Shown: piece after piece, positions 43,142-54,796 of the stretch
How the letters are laid out: every line of letters starts with the position of its first letter
How positions within the stretch are numbered: position 1 is the first letter of the stretch
From: Bradyrhizobium australiense
Lineage (GTDB): Bacteria > Pseudomonadota > Alphaproteobacteria > Rhizobiales > Xanthobacteraceae
Length of the DNA: 64,000 nucleotides
NCBI RefSeq assembly: GCF_013114825.1
Contig: NZ_JAAVLX010000016.1
Coordinates: forward strand, 52,030-116,029
Direction: 5' to 3'
Notes under the pieces: model-generated
Databases searched by the model: none
What the model saw: only the letters and a program-made list of their open reading frames with translations
Told to the model about the DNA's origin: nothing
Made by a program: the position numbers and the translations under genes

Positions 43142-43717
43142 ATGATCGATATCGAAGTGATCAGCGATCCGGCGGTTGCAATTGCGGCCCTTGACCCTAT
43201 CCGAAGCGCGTTGCTGGCCGAACTCGCACAGCCCGCGTCTGCGGCGATCCTGGCACCGCGCCTGGGACTCCCTCGTCAGAAGGTGAACTATCATTTGCGC
43301 GCGCTCGAAGCCTGCAGGTTGGTGGAGGTCGCAGACGAACGGCAGTGGGGCGGGTTGACCGAGCGGTTGCTGGTGTTATCGGCCAAGTCGTTCGTTGTTT
43401 CGCCGGAGGCCTTGGGCGCGGTCGCAGCCGATCCGAAGCGCAGCAAAGATCAGCTCGCGGCCAGTTATCTGATTGCACTCGGTGCCCGGATCGTTCGCGA
43501 AGTCGGCGATCTCTGGAAACGTGCACGGAAAGCCGACAAGCAGCTTGCGACCCTGTCGATCGATGCAGAGGTGCGTTTCGCCTCCCCCGCTGCCCGCGCC
43601 GCGTTCACGCGTGAGCTGACGGAGGCCATCACAGAGCTGGTCAGCCGCTACCACGATGCGAGTTCTTCGGGCGGCCGTGACCATCGATTGGTGATCGTGT
43701 CTCATCCTTTGCCTTAA
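43142..43717 (+). CDS. ArsR-family winged-helix regulator
   Basis: The 191 residues contain an N-terminal winged helix (about 15–80), with ILAPRLGLPRQKVNYHLRALE as the helix-turn-helix and recognition helix. No paired cysteines for metal binding are present, so this is not a metal sensor of the ArsR/SmtB kind. It is followed after 24 bases by an SRPBCC protein, a common pairing in which both belong to one operon. The palindrome just upstream suggests autorepression. Start at 43142; an ATG at 43121 would lie within the operator. Confidence 0.87.
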   Translation: MIDIEVISDPAVAIAALDPIRSALLAELAQPASAAILAPRLGLPRQKVNYHLRALEACRLVEVADERQWGGLTERLLVLSAKSFVVSPEALGAVAADPKRSKDQLAASYLIALGARIVREVGDLWKRARKADKQLATLSIDAEVRFASPAARAAFTRELTEAITELVSRYHDASSSGGRDHRLVIVSHPLP

Positions 43718-43741
43718 AGCGTCTCACCGAAAGGACAGACC

Positions 43742-44530
43742 ATGCCCGTGAAGAAGGAACCGTCCGGCCGTCGCAGTGTCGAGGCCAAGGTTGAGGTCCC
43801 CGGCGCACCCGAAGAAGTGTGGCAGGCGATCGCGACAGGTCCCGGCATCTCGTCGTGGTTTGTGCCGACGACGTTGGACGAGAAAGTCGGCGGCAGCACC
43901 AAATCGAGCTTTGGCCCGGGAATGGATTCAGAGGCCAAGATCACCGCTTGGGAGCCAGCCAAGCGTTTCGTCGCCGAATCCCAGGGAGGACCTGGCACGG
44001 TGGCCACCGAGTGGACCGTCGAAGCCAAGGACGGCGGCACATGTGTGGTCCGCGTCGTTCATAGCTGGTTCGCGAATACGGACGACTGGGATGGCCAGTT
44101 CGAGGGGCACAGCTACGGCTGGATGATGTTCTTCCAGAACCTGCGGCTCTATCTGGAGCAATTCCGTGGGCAGCCGTCGACGACCGTGGCGCTTTCCGCG
44201 ATGTCGAACGAGAGCGACGCCTGGGGCCGCCTGGTCGGTCCACTCGGATTGGCTGACGCAAGCGCCGGTGCACGCTTCGCGACACTAGCCGGGGTGCCAG
44301 AACTGCGCGGCATCGTAGCAACCGTCAACCCTCCGCAATGGCCTGGGCTGCAATTGCGGCTCGAACACCCAGCACCCGCCATCGCACATCTCTTTGCCAT
44401 GCCGATGGGAGGGCCGATTCTGCTGACGGTCCGTCTCTACCTCTACGGAGACGCAGGGCGCGCCGTCGCCAATCACGTCGAAGCCGATTGGCGGCGTTGG
44501 CTTGATCGTCAATTTCCACCACAGACGTAG
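43742..44530 (+). CDS. SRPBCC/AHSA1-domain protein
   Basis: A 262-residue protein with an AHSA1-type SRPBCC fold (about 12–145), starting VEAKVEVPGAPEEVWQAI and with ISSWFVP and ITAWEPAKRFVAES as usual for the family. These cavities bind hydrophobic ligands. The C-terminal 110 residues form a second region that I cannot classify. It is the second gene of the ArsR operon and may be the product whose level the regulator controls. Function unknown. Confidence 0.83.
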   Translation: MPVKKEPSGRRSVEAKVEVPGAPEEVWQAIATGPGISSWFVPTTLDEKVGGSTKSSFGPGMDSEAKITAWEPAKRFVAESQGGPGTVATEWTVEAKDGGTCVVRVVHSWFANTDDWDGQFEGHSYGWMMFFQNLRLYLEQFRGQPSTTVALSAMSNESDAWGRLVGPLGLADASAGARFATLAGVPELRGIVATVNPPQWPGLQLRLEHPAPAIAHLFAMPMGGPILLTVRLYLYGDAGRAVANHVEADWRRWLDRQFPPQT

Positions 44531-44598
44531 CGGCTGATGGTGACGGTCATTCCGGCGCTTATTTGCGGTACGGCACCGGGTCGAAGTCGCGGTGTCGT

Positions 44599-45690
<1,092 letters not shown>

Positions 45691-46172
45691 GGCGTTTCCC
45701 CTATGGATTTTTGAGCATTTGAAATCACCCGCCCGGGGCCAATTCGGGCGGCACTGCTCCTCCGGGGATCAATTCTTCATGTTATCCGGCATTTCTTATA
45801 TGAACCCGGAAGGCGTCAATTATATCAGGCATTGGGAATGCGCAGTAGGCGCGGGACGCTACCGCCTGCGAGGTAAATGGACCTCGATCGGTTGGGAAGC
45901 CGCCATGTTGCTTTGCGGCAATTTGCATCGAACAGGAACTGCCACTGACGGCGCGAGCGGCGCAACGAGCGAAAGGTCATTTCCGCTACGGTGTCATTCG
46001 CGACCAAATTGAACCTTGCAGCCGATGTCCGGTTCAGCCCGGTAGCGACGGCACGATCGTTCCGGCAAGCCTGCGCCGCCCTATACAATTGCGGCATGAC
46101 AGAAGTAGCCAGATGAGAATGCCGGGCCAACCACTTTTGCTCTAAGCCAGTCCTTAAGGCCCTCGCATCGGC
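45691..46172. other. 482-base region without a supportable gene
   Basis: Only short frames with poor codon use are present. It separates the TRAP gene from the LysR gene and should contain the promoter of the former, but I cannot point to it. Confidence 0.4.
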
Positions 46173-47096
46173 TCAGGCGAGCTTGATGTCCCAGAGGCCC
46201 TCTTCCCGGCAGGCGGTCAGTTCGTCGCGGAGCAGCTCGCTCACGAGCGCAATCGCAGTCGAGCCGGGATGATTGATGGGAGACGCAAGGGTCAGTTCGC
46301 GCATGGGCGACGGTTTTGATATCGCGGCCGTTTCCAAGCGTCCGCTAGCGACTTCGTGGCGCACCGAGGACGGCGGCAACAGCGTGTACCCCAATCCTTC
46401 CTCGACGAGGCTGGTCAGCACGCGAAAGGAATCGGCTTCCAGCTTGACGTCGAGTTTCAGTTTCTTCTTTGCCGCTGCCTGCTCGATCAACGCCCGGAGC
46501 CCGTGCGAATGACTGGGCAGCACGAGGCGCTGCCGCAGCAGCCAGCCGATATCGACCTGCTTCTTCTGCGACAATCCGCTGCCGCGCGGTCCGACGGCGA
46601 CGATGGGGTCGCGGCCGAGGCTTTGCACGGAAAGATGCAGGTCGCTAGACGGCCCGTAGATCAGCGCCAGGTCCATCTCGCCGCGGTGCAGCCATTCCAT
46701 CAAATGGCCGCTGTAGCTCTCGACGATGCAGAGCGAGATGCCCGGATATTTGTCGACGGTGCGTCGCGCCAGCCGCGCCGAAATCACGCAACTTACGGTC
46801 GGCACCAGCCCGAGCACCACGCGGCCCGACGGTGGCCCGGCGGCGGACTGGATCTCGTCGCGCACCTGGTCGATCTGCCGGACGATGCCGGCGATGCGCG
46901 CCAGCAAGAGGCGGCCGGCATCGGTCAGCACCATGCCGCGACCGTTGCGGGTGAACAGCTCGGCCCGCAATTCATATTCGAGCAGCTTGATCTGGCGGCT
47001 CAGCGCCGGCTGCGCGATCCGCAGCGTATCGGACGCCTTGCTGAGGCTGCCGAGCTCCGCCACGCAATTGAAGGTCCTGAGCTGCTTGATATCCAT
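46173..47096 (-). CDS. LysR-family regulator of the adjacent CoA operon
   Basis: A 307-residue LysR-type regulator: winged helix at about 1–60 (LSKASDTLRIAQPALSRQIK), and an effector domain (about 90–295). It is divergent from the acyl-CoA dehydrogenase gene with 125 bases between starts, the classic arrangement for a regulator that controls both itself and the operon. A palindromic T-N11-A box lies in that gap. The inducer is likely an acid or CoA thioester of the pathway, but that is inference. Confidence 0.92.
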   Translation of the reverse strand: MDIKQLRTFNCVAELGSLSKASDTLRIAQPALSRQIKLLEYELRAELFTRNGRGMVLTDAGRLLLARIAGIVRQIDQVRDEIQSAAGPPSGRVVLGLVPTVSCVISARLARRTVDKYPGISLCIVESYSGHLMEWLHRGEMDLALIYGPSSDLHLSVQSLGRDPIVAVGPRGSGLSQKKQVDIGWLLRQRLVLPSHSHGLRALIEQAAAKKKLKLDVKLEADSFRVLTSLVEEGLGYTLLPPSSVRHEVASGRLETAAISKPSPMRELTLASPINHPGSTAIALVSELLRDELTACREEGLWDIKLA

Positions 47097-47128
47097 AGCT
47101 TGCCATTCTTCGAAGGCAGGTTTCTACG

Positions 47129-47147
47129 CTATAACAATTCAGCATAG
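47129..47147. promoter_or_regulatory. LysR-type operator, CTAT-N11-ATAG
   Basis: CTAT at 47129–47132 and ATAG at 47144–47147 are inverted and 11 bases apart, a fit to the T-N11-A rule for LysR boxes. It lies 32 bases upstream of the LysR start and 74 before the acyl-CoA dehydrogenase start. Confidence 0.6.
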
Positions 47148-47221
47148 GGGATGGCCACCGTTTCACAAAGTCGCGCCATCAGGCAATTGACATCAACCCG
47201 TATCCACGCCCAAAAAATCCA

Positions 47222-48388
47222 ATGACCGCACAAGAACAACAAGACGAATTCCACGACATCCGTGACGCCGTGGCAAAGCTCTGCGCCCAGTTCCCGGGCG
47301 AATACTGGCGCAAGCTGGATCGCCAGATGGCGTATCCGAAGGAGTTCGTCGATGCGCTCACCGAGGCCGGCTACCTCTCGGTGCTGATACCCGAGGAATA
47401 TGGCGGCTCGGGGCTGAAGCTTTCCGCGGCGGCCGCGATCCTGGAAGAGATCCAGCGTGCCGGGTGCAACGGCGGCGGCTGCCATGCCCAGATGTACACG
47501 ATGGGCACGGTGCTGCGGCACGGCAACAATGCCCAGAAGGCGAAATACCTGCCCGGAATCGCCAGCGGCAAGTTGCGGCTGCAGGCGTTCGGCGTCACCG
47601 AGCCGACCAGCGGCACCGACACCTCCTCGCTGAAGACCGTCGCCAGGCGCGACGGCGACCACTACATCGTCAACGGCCAGAAGATCTGGACCAGCCGCGC
47701 CGAACATTCCGACCTGATGATCCTGCTCGCGCGCACCACGCCGAAGGAACAAGCGAAGAAGCGCACCGACGGGCTGTCCGTGTTCATCGTCGACATGCGC
47801 GAGGTCAAGGGCAAGGGTCTCGAAATCCGCCCGATCCGCACCATGATGAACCACGCCACGACAGAAGTGTTCTTCACGGACATGCGGGTGCCGGCCGAAA
47901 ACCTGATCGGCGACGAAGGCAAGGGTTTCCGCTACATCCTCTCCGGCATGAACGCCGAGCGCATTTTGATCGCGGCCGAATGCATCGGCGACGCCAAATG
48001 GTTCATCGCGAAAGCAACGGATTACGCGAGAGAGCGCGTGGTGTTCGGCCGCCCGATCGGCCAGAACCAAGGCATTCAGTTTCCAATTGCAAAAGCCTAC
48101 GCCTCGATGCGCGCGGCCGAACTGATGGTGAAGGAGGCCACCCGCAAATATGAGGCCGGGCTCGATTGCGGTGCGGAAGCCAACATGGCCAAGATGCTGG
48201 CGGCGGATGCGTCGTGGGAGGCGGCCAATGCCTGCGTGCAGACCCATGGCGGTTTTGGGTTCGCGGAAGAATACGACGTCGAGCGCAAGTTCCGCGAAAC
48301 GCGGCTCTATCAGGTGGCGCCGATCTCGACCAATCTGATCCTGTCCTACGTCGCCGAGCACGTGCTCGGCATGCCCCGCTCCTACTGA
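47222..48388 (+). CDS. Acyl-CoA dehydrogenase
   Basis: The 388-residue flavoprotein has the FAD/substrate stretches FGVTEPTSGTDTSSLKT and WTSRAEHSDLMILLART, and closes with THGGFGFAEEYDVERKFRE and RLYQVAPISTNLILSY. An acidic residue in GMNAERILIAAE, in the IVD-like position (about 242), is a candidate base; the C-terminal Glu of MCAD is replaced by a neutral region. It is first in an operon with a CoA transferase and a MaoC hydratase. The trio would activate, oxidise and hydrate an acyl group. Chain specificity cannot be read. Confidence 0.9.
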   Translation: MTAQEQQDEFHDIRDAVAKLCAQFPGEYWRKLDRQMAYPKEFVDALTEAGYLSVLIPEEYGGSGLKLSAAAAILEEIQRAGCNGGGCHAQMYTMGTVLRHGNNAQKAKYLPGIASGKLRLQAFGVTEPTSGTDTSSLKTVARRDGDHYIVNGQKIWTSRAEHSDLMILLARTTPKEQAKKRTDGLSVFIVDMREVKGKGLEIRPIRTMMNHATTEVFFTDMRVPAENLIGDEGKGFRYILSGMNAERILIAAECIGDAKWFIAKATDYARERVVFGRPIGQNQGIQFPIAKAYASMRAAELMVKEATRKYEAGLDCGAEANMAKMLAADASWEAANACVQTHGGFGFAEEYDVERKFRETRLYQVAPISTNLILSYVAEHVLGMPRSY

Positions 48389-48398
48389 GTGATATCAG

Positions 48399-49529
48399 AT
48401 GCTGCCATTGGAAGGATTGATCGTTGTCTCCGTCGAACAGGCGGTCGCAGCTCCGTTCTGCAGCTCGCGGCTCGCGGATGCCGGCGCGCATGTCGTCAAG
48501 GTCGAGCGTCCCGAGGGCGATTTCGCCCGCGGCTATGACGCCGCAGCGAAAGGCCAGAGCAGCTATTTCGTCTGGCTCAACCGCGGCAAGAGTTCCGTCG
48601 TGATCGATCTCGCTACCAGGGAAGGCCGCGCGGCGTTGGAGGAGCTGATCGCGAGCGCCGACGTGCTCCTGCAAAACCTCAAGCCCGGCTCGATGGACAA
48701 GCTCGGCTTCTCGCTGGAGCGCCTCAAGAAGGATTATCCCGCGCTAATCTGCTGCACCATCTCGGGCTACGGCGATGAGGGCCCCTACGCCGACCGCAAG
48801 GCCTATGATCTCCTGATCCAGGCCGAGAGCGGGCTTGCCTCGATCACCGGCGGCCCCGAGGGCCCATCGCGCGTCGGCATCTCCGTCGTCGATATCGCGA
48901 CCGGCGCCACCGCGCATGCGGCGATCCTCGAAGCCCTGATCGCGCGGGGACGCACCGGCAAGGGCGCCGATATCCGCATCTCGATGTTCGACGTGATGGC
49001 CGACTGGATGGCGGTGCCGCTGATCAATTCGGAAGCCGGCAATCCGCCGAAGCGGATGGCGCTGGCCCATCCCTCGATCGCGCCCTACGGCGTGTTCAAT
49101 TCCAAAGACGGCAAGGGCATTTTGATCTCGATCCAAAGCGAGCGCGAGTGGAAGAAACTCTGCGCGGAAGTCCTGGATCTGCCCGACCTGCCCAATGACC
49201 CGCGCTTCGTCAACATGGTCGAGCGCGTGCGCAACCGCCAGCTCACCGACAAGGTGGTCGCCGACAGTTTTGCGACCATGATGCGGGTCGATCTGCTCAA
49301 GCGCCTTGCGGACGCCGACATCGCCTTCGCCGAGGTCAACACCATGGCCGATCTTTCCGTGCATCCGCATCTGCGCCGCATCGAGGTCGACACGCCGAAC
49401 GGGAAGGTGAGCTATGCCGCGCCGGCCGCGATCTTCATCGGCGAGGAACGGCACTATGGCGCCGTGCCAGGGATCGGCGACCACGTTGAACGTCCCAAAG
49501 CTCCCCGCATCAGGAGCCGCCAGTCATGA
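48399..49529 (+). CDS. CaiB/BaiF family CoA transferase
   Basis: A 376-residue class III CoA transferase that moves CoA between carboxylic acids. It starts with the family pattern LEGLIVVSVEQAVAAPFCSS, has VKVERPEGDFARGYD, and the catalytic Asp in YDLLIQAESGLASITGG (about residue 137). It lies ten bases after the acyl-CoA dehydrogenase and overlaps the next gene by four bases (ATGA), so the three are tightly coupled. The acid it activates is probably the substrate of the pathway. Confidence 0.93.
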   Translation: MLPLEGLIVVSVEQAVAAPFCSSRLADAGAHVVKVERPEGDFARGYDAAAKGQSSYFVWLNRGKSSVVIDLATREGRAALEELIASADVLLQNLKPGSMDKLGFSLERLKKDYPALICCTISGYGDEGPYADRKAYDLLIQAESGLASITGGPEGPSRVGISVVDIATGATAHAAILEALIARGRTGKGADIRISMFDVMADWMAVPLINSEAGNPPKRMALAHPSIAPYGVFNSKDGKGILISIQSEREWKKLCAEVLDLPDLPNDPRFVNMVERVRNRQLTDKVVADSFATMMRVDLLKRLADADIAFAEVNTMADLSVHPHLRRIEVDTPNGKVSYAAPAAIFIGEERHYGAVPGIGDHVERPKAPRIRSRQS

Positions 49530-50380
49530 CAGAAGCGCTCAACCTCGACCATCTACGCCAATGGATCGGCCGCAGCGCGGAAGCGTCCGACATCGTCACC
49601 GCGCAACTGGTAAAAGGCCTGCGCGCAACGCTGTTCCAGGACATCGGCGACCCGAAGCCCGGCGATGGCGCGCCCTGGACCACGCATTGGTGCCTGGCGC
49701 AGCCGGTATTCCCGATGTCGCAACTGGGCCCTGACGGCCATCCGACCCGCGGCGGGTTCCTGCCGCCGGTGCCGCTGCCGCGCCGGATGTGGGCCGGCGG
49801 CGAAATCGAATTCCTCCAGCCCTTGCGCGTCGGCGATGAAGCGACGCGGACCTCGCGCATTTCAGACGTGACGATGAAGACGGGGTCGACGGGCGTGCTG
49901 TGCTTCGTCTCCGTCGAACACACGATCACGACGCGGCGCGGGGTTGCCATCCGCGAACGGCAGGACATCGTCTATCGCGACATGGGGAGCGCTGCCCCCG
50001 CTTCACCTCCGAAAGCCCCTCCGCCGCCGCCCGTCGCAAGGCATCGCGAAACCCATGTCAGCGATCCCGTGCTGCTGTTCCGCTATTCGGCACTGACCTT
50101 CAACGGCCACCGCATTCATTACGATCGCGACTACGTCACCAAGGTCGAGGGCTATCCCGGCTTGATCTTCCACGGCCCGCTGCAGGCAGCCTTGATCGTC
50201 GAATTCGCCGCCAAGCTCCACGGCGACAGCGCGCCGAAGAAGTTCAGCTATCGCGGCGTGCAGCCGCTGTTCGAAGGGGGCGAGTTCTCGATCAACGCCA
50301 ACGAGACCCACGCCGGCATGGAACTGTGGATCGCGAACGCGGAAGGGCAGCCGACGATGAAGGGTATGGCGACGTGGTGA
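49526..50380 (+). CDS. MaoC-like/FAS1-dehydratase-type enoyl-CoA hydratase
   Basis: The 284 residues form a double hot-dog protein: an N-terminal FAS1-dehydratase-like half (about 1–150) and a C-terminal MaoC half with the hydratase pattern HRIHYDRDYVTKVEGYPGLI, where the Asp and the later His of FHGP are the likely catalytic pair. It resembles mesaconyl-C4-CoA hydratase-type enzymes. A Pro-rich linker (about 158–172) joins the halves. It is translationally coupled to the CoA transferase. The acyl group handled is unknown. Confidence 0.87.
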   Translation: MTEALNLDHLRQWIGRSAEASDIVTAQLVKGLRATLFQDIGDPKPGDGAPWTTHWCLAQPVFPMSQLGPDGHPTRGGFLPPVPLPRRMWAGGEIEFLQPLRVGDEATRTSRISDVTMKTGSTGVLCFVSVEHTITTRRGVAIRERQDIVYRDMGSAAPASPPKAPPPPPVARHRETHVSDPVLLFRYSALTFNGHRIHYDRDYVTKVEGYPGLIFHGPLQAALIVEFAAKLHGDSAPKKFSYRGVQPLFEGGEFSINANETHAGMELWIANAEGQPTMKGMATW

Positions 50381-50390
50381 TATAACAGCG

Positions 50391-50470
50391 GTCATTCCGG
50401 GGCGATGCGAAGCATCGAACCCGGAATCTGGAGATTCCGGGTCTGATCCTTCGGTCCATCCCGGAATGAC
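50391..50470. repeat. Palindromic repeat, family C
   Basis: GTCATTCCGG at 50391–50400 and CCGGAATGAC at 50461–50470 are perfect inverted arms; inner ATCTGGAGAT and CGATGCG...GCATCG hairpins nest within. A related unit is at 1613–1653. It lies between the MaoC gene and the decarboxylase gene, so these may be separate transcripts. Confidence 0.8.
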
Positions 50471-50494
50471 GGGGCCACCTCAGGGAATCAAACA

Positions 50495-52123
<1,629 letters not shown>

Positions 52124-52133
52124 GGCAAAAATC

Positions 52134-52230
52134 TCTCCACGTCATTGCGAGGAGCGACAGCGACGAAGCAATCCATGCCTCCGCTTGCCGTACGATGGAT
52201 TGCTTCGCCTGGCTCGCAATGACGTGGAGA
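52134..52230. repeat. Palindromic repeat, family B, copy 2
   Basis: TCTCCACGTCATTGCGAG and CTCGCAATGACGTGGAGA are perfect inverted arms, with inner GCAATCCAT/ATGGATTGC arms. It is the partner of the copy at 28210–28292 and begins ten bases after the decarboxylase stop. Confidence 0.85.
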
Positions 52231-52273
52231 GGCATGCGGCTGTATCAATACGCAGCAAAGCCAAGCCCGGGCA

Positions 52274-52879
52274 TCACCCACGAACCGCGGCGATTTCCCC
52301 CGCGAGCCGGCCATAATCGGCCCAGACCAGATTTAGAGACAGCGGCGGCTCCTGCCCCGTCTGTAGCATCTGCGCGCAGCGCGCCTTGGCGCCCTCCATC
52401 TCCCACCATCGCTGTGCCGATACGACAATCCTGCGGAAGTGGTTGAGCGTTCCCGAAAATTGTCGGCGGTCGGCACCGGCAAGACCGGCGCAATGGTTGA
52501 GCCAGTTGAATCCCGCGGTAACGGCGGTCGCGAGGTCGTTCATGGTGTCGCCGGTGAATTCGATCACCGTTTCCGCGTGCGGCCGGCAGCGAAGATAGGC
52601 TTCCAGTATCGCCGCTTGTGAATCCGGCTCGGCGAGCAGCCTGAATTCGCCCCTCGGCACCATCAAGAGATAGCGGACGGCTTCGAGCCGCGTGTGATCG
52701 CAGACCGTCTGCTTGTCGGCGCCGGCATCCGACGATTTCCGCTTGCAGGCCGGATAGACCCATTTGCCGTTGTCGGCATCGTCGAGATATTGCCTGCCTC
52801 GCTTCTCGATGTCAGCGATCAGCGCGTGAGGGGCATCCCGCGTCGCCGGACCCGTTTTGAATGGCCAAGCAAACTTCAT
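52274..52879 (-). CDS. Hypothetical protein
   Basis: A 201-residue soluble protein without membrane segments or signal. It has four to five cysteines, including C49 in VYPACKRK, and is rich in Trp and Ala in a helical C-terminal half. I do not recognise the family. ATG at 52879 is chosen as the first Met after the palindromic repeat at 52902–52999, since longer frames read through that repeat. It lies between two repeats with no clear partner. Confidence 0.6.
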   Translation of the reverse strand: MKFAWPFKTGPATRDAPHALIADIEKRGRQYLDDADNGKWVYPACKRKSSDAGADKQTVCDHTRLEAVRYLLMVPRGEFRLLAEPDSQAAILEAYLRCRPHAETVIEFTGDTMNDLATAVTAGFNWLNHCAGLAGADRRQFSGTLNHFRRIVVSAQRWWEMEGAKARCAQMLQTGQEPPLSLNLVWADYGRLAGEIAAVRG

Positions 52880-52901
52880 GAAACCTCGTTTCGGGGACCG
52901 C

Positions 52902-52999
52902 CCCTCATCCTGAGGAGGCGCGAAGCGCTGTCTCGAAGGATGAAGCCCGCGCGCTGGCCTCATGGTTCGAGACGCGCTACGCGCTCCTCACCATGAGGG
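52902..52999. repeat. Palindromic repeat, family A, copy 3
   Basis: CCCTCATCCTGAGGAGGCGC on the left and GCGCTCCTCACCATGAGGG on the right are inverted, with inner GTCTCGAAGGATGA and TGGTTCGAGAC arms. The same family occurs at 4654–4812 and 25479–25587. Confidence 0.8.
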
Positions 53000-53004
53000 T
53001 CAAA

Positions 53005-53799
53005 CTACTTCCCGTAACTCTCCCGCATCTTCGCCTGGATCTTTGCCATGCCCGCGATCCAGCGGTCGTAATTCTCGGTCTTCTTGCGCATGTAGCCGAG
53101 CACCTGCGGATGCGGCAGGATCACGAAGGTTTCCGCTTCCAATCCCCTGAGCACGTCCTGCGCCACCTGCTCGGGCGAGAGATCGCCGTCGCCGGATTGC
53201 GGACCCTTCGGAATTGAGCGCAGCATGTTGGTGTCGACGCCCTGCGGGCAGAGGATCGAAACCTTGATGTTGTCGGCCCTGTGCGAGATCGCGAGATTCT
53301 CGGCAAAGCCGACCGCGGCATGCTTGGTGGTCGAATAGGCCGGACTGCCGACCTGCGACAGCAATCCGGCCGCCGAAATCGTGTTGAGGAAATAGCCGCC
53401 GCCGCGCGCCTTCATCCGCGGGATCAAATGGCGCGCCGCATAGACGTGCGCCATCACATGGATCGCCCAGCTTCGCTGCCACGGCTCGTCCGAACTGCCG
53501 CCGGCGTTGACCGACATCGGATCGAAGCCGCCGCCGATGCCGGCGTTGGAGCAAAACAGCGCGATCGGCCCGAACTGACGCTCGGTCTCCTCAATCACAT
53601 GTATGATGTTCTTTTCCTGCCCGACGTCGCACTTGAAGGCGGCGCCGTTGATCGAGGTGGCAAGCTTCTCTGCCGCGGCATGATCGAGATCGACGACCAC
53701 CACCTTGGCGGCGCGTTCGCGGTGAAAGGCCTCGCACATCGCCTTCCCGATCCCATTGGCGCCACCGGTGACAACCACGACTTTGTCTGTCACCTGCAT
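53005..53799 (-). CDS. Short-chain dehydrogenase/reductase
   Basis: The 264-residue SDR is intact: cofactor glycines in TGGANGIGKAM (about 11–21), an acidic residue D37 after the second strand that favours NAD, CSNAGIGGG, the catalytic Ser in NTISAAGLLS, and Y-x3-K in YSTTKHA. Unlike the damaged SDR at 24063–24844, no frameshift is seen. Substrate unknown. It lies 26 bases upstream of nothing on its own strand and is separated from hemolysin III by 26 bases, so the two could be one operon. Confidence 0.9.
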   Translation of the reverse strand: MQVTDKVVVVTGGANGIGKAMCEAFHRERAAKVVVVDLDHAAAEKLATSINGAAFKCDVGQEKNIIHVIEETERQFGPIALFCSNAGIGGGFDPMSVNAGGSSDEPWQRSWAIHVMAHVYAARHLIPRMKARGGGYFLNTISAAGLLSQVGSPAYSTTKHAAVGFAENLAISHRADNIKVSILCPQGVDTNMLRSIPKGPQSGDGDLSPEQVAQDVLRGLEAETFVILPHPQVLGYMRKKTENYDRWIAGMAKIQAKMRESYGK

Positions 53800-53825
53800 G
53801 GTGGCGCTCTCCCCCTCAACTATGC

Positions 53826-54524
53826 TTACGTCAGGATCATCATATCGAGAATAGCCGTATAATGGCAGGCGGCGCCGAGCAAGACGAAGCCGTGCCAGAT
53901 CGCGTTCTGGAAGCGCAGCCGCTGCCAGGCATGGAAGATCACCCCAAGGCTATAGAGCACGCCGCCCGCCAGCAAAAAGCCCAGCGCCAGCGGCGGCACC
54001 GCCTTCACCACGGCGTCGTAAAGCGTAACGCCACTCCAGCCCAACGCGAGATAGAGGCCGACCGCCAAACGATCGTATCGTCCCGGCCGCGCCAGCTTCA
54101 GCACCACGCCGGCAATCGCGACGCACCACACCCCCGTCAGCAGCGCGATCGCGAGATAGCTGTCCCTCAGCTCCACGATGAACGGAGTATAGGTGGCGGC
54201 GATCAAGAGATAGATCGCCGAATGATCGAAGCGGCGCAGCACCCATTTGGCGCGCGACACCGGCCAGAGGTTATAGACCGCCGACAATGTCAGCATCGCG
54301 AGCAAGCCTGTGACGTAGACCGATGCCACGGTAATTTCGAACGCACCGGCATAGACAGCCGTCAGCACGATCAGGGCGGTGGCGGCGACGAGCCCGAAAC
54401 AGACGCCGACGATATGCACGATGCCATCGGCAATCAGCTCGGCGCGATCGTAATTCCAGTGCATGGCGTCAGCCGCCGCATGGATGGATGTCGAGGCGAA
54501 TTGCTTCAGTCTGAAGATGGTCAT
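53826..54524 (-). CDS. Hemolysin III/YqfA family membrane protein
   Basis: A 232-residue protein with seven predicted membrane helices, of the hemolysin III (PAQR-related) family. Landmarks are ADGIVHIVGVCFGL, the conserved His in RRFDHSAIYLLIAATYTPF and WHGFVLLGAACHYTAIL at the C terminus, which give the three-His pattern thought to bind zinc. Lipid-hydrolase roles have been proposed for relatives; true haemolysis is doubtful. It is transcribed in the same direction as the SDR gene, 26 bases before it. Confidence 0.92.
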   Translation of the reverse strand: MTIFRLKQFASTSIHAAADAMHWNYDRAELIADGIVHIVGVCFGLVAATALIVLTAVYAGAFEITVASVYVTGLLAMLTLSAVYNLWPVSRAKWVLRRFDHSAIYLLIAATYTPFIVELRDSYLAIALLTGVWCVAIAGVVLKLARPGRYDRLAVGLYLALGWSGVTLYDAVVKAVPPLALGFLLAGGVLYSLGVIFHAWQRLRFQNAIWHGFVLLGAACHYTAILDMMILT

Positions 54525-54796
54525 GCAAGCCCGCAGAAAGTGGTGAGGGAGCGATTAGGACATGAGTGTTCCGACGTCAACGAACCGTTCACGCTGCCGG
54601 CCTGAAGGCCGTTGTCATGCGCTTTCGCCAATGATGCCGGTATCCCATCGCCGTGGCATTTTCGTGCTGCCGGTAACCGCCGGATATCCCGAGGGGATCC
54701 CCTCGTCAGGCGATCACAAGCGCTTGATTTCGGTCCGCCAATCGCCACTTCTCCGGTAATTTCACACCAACGCCTCTCGCGAGCTTTCCGCCCGGC

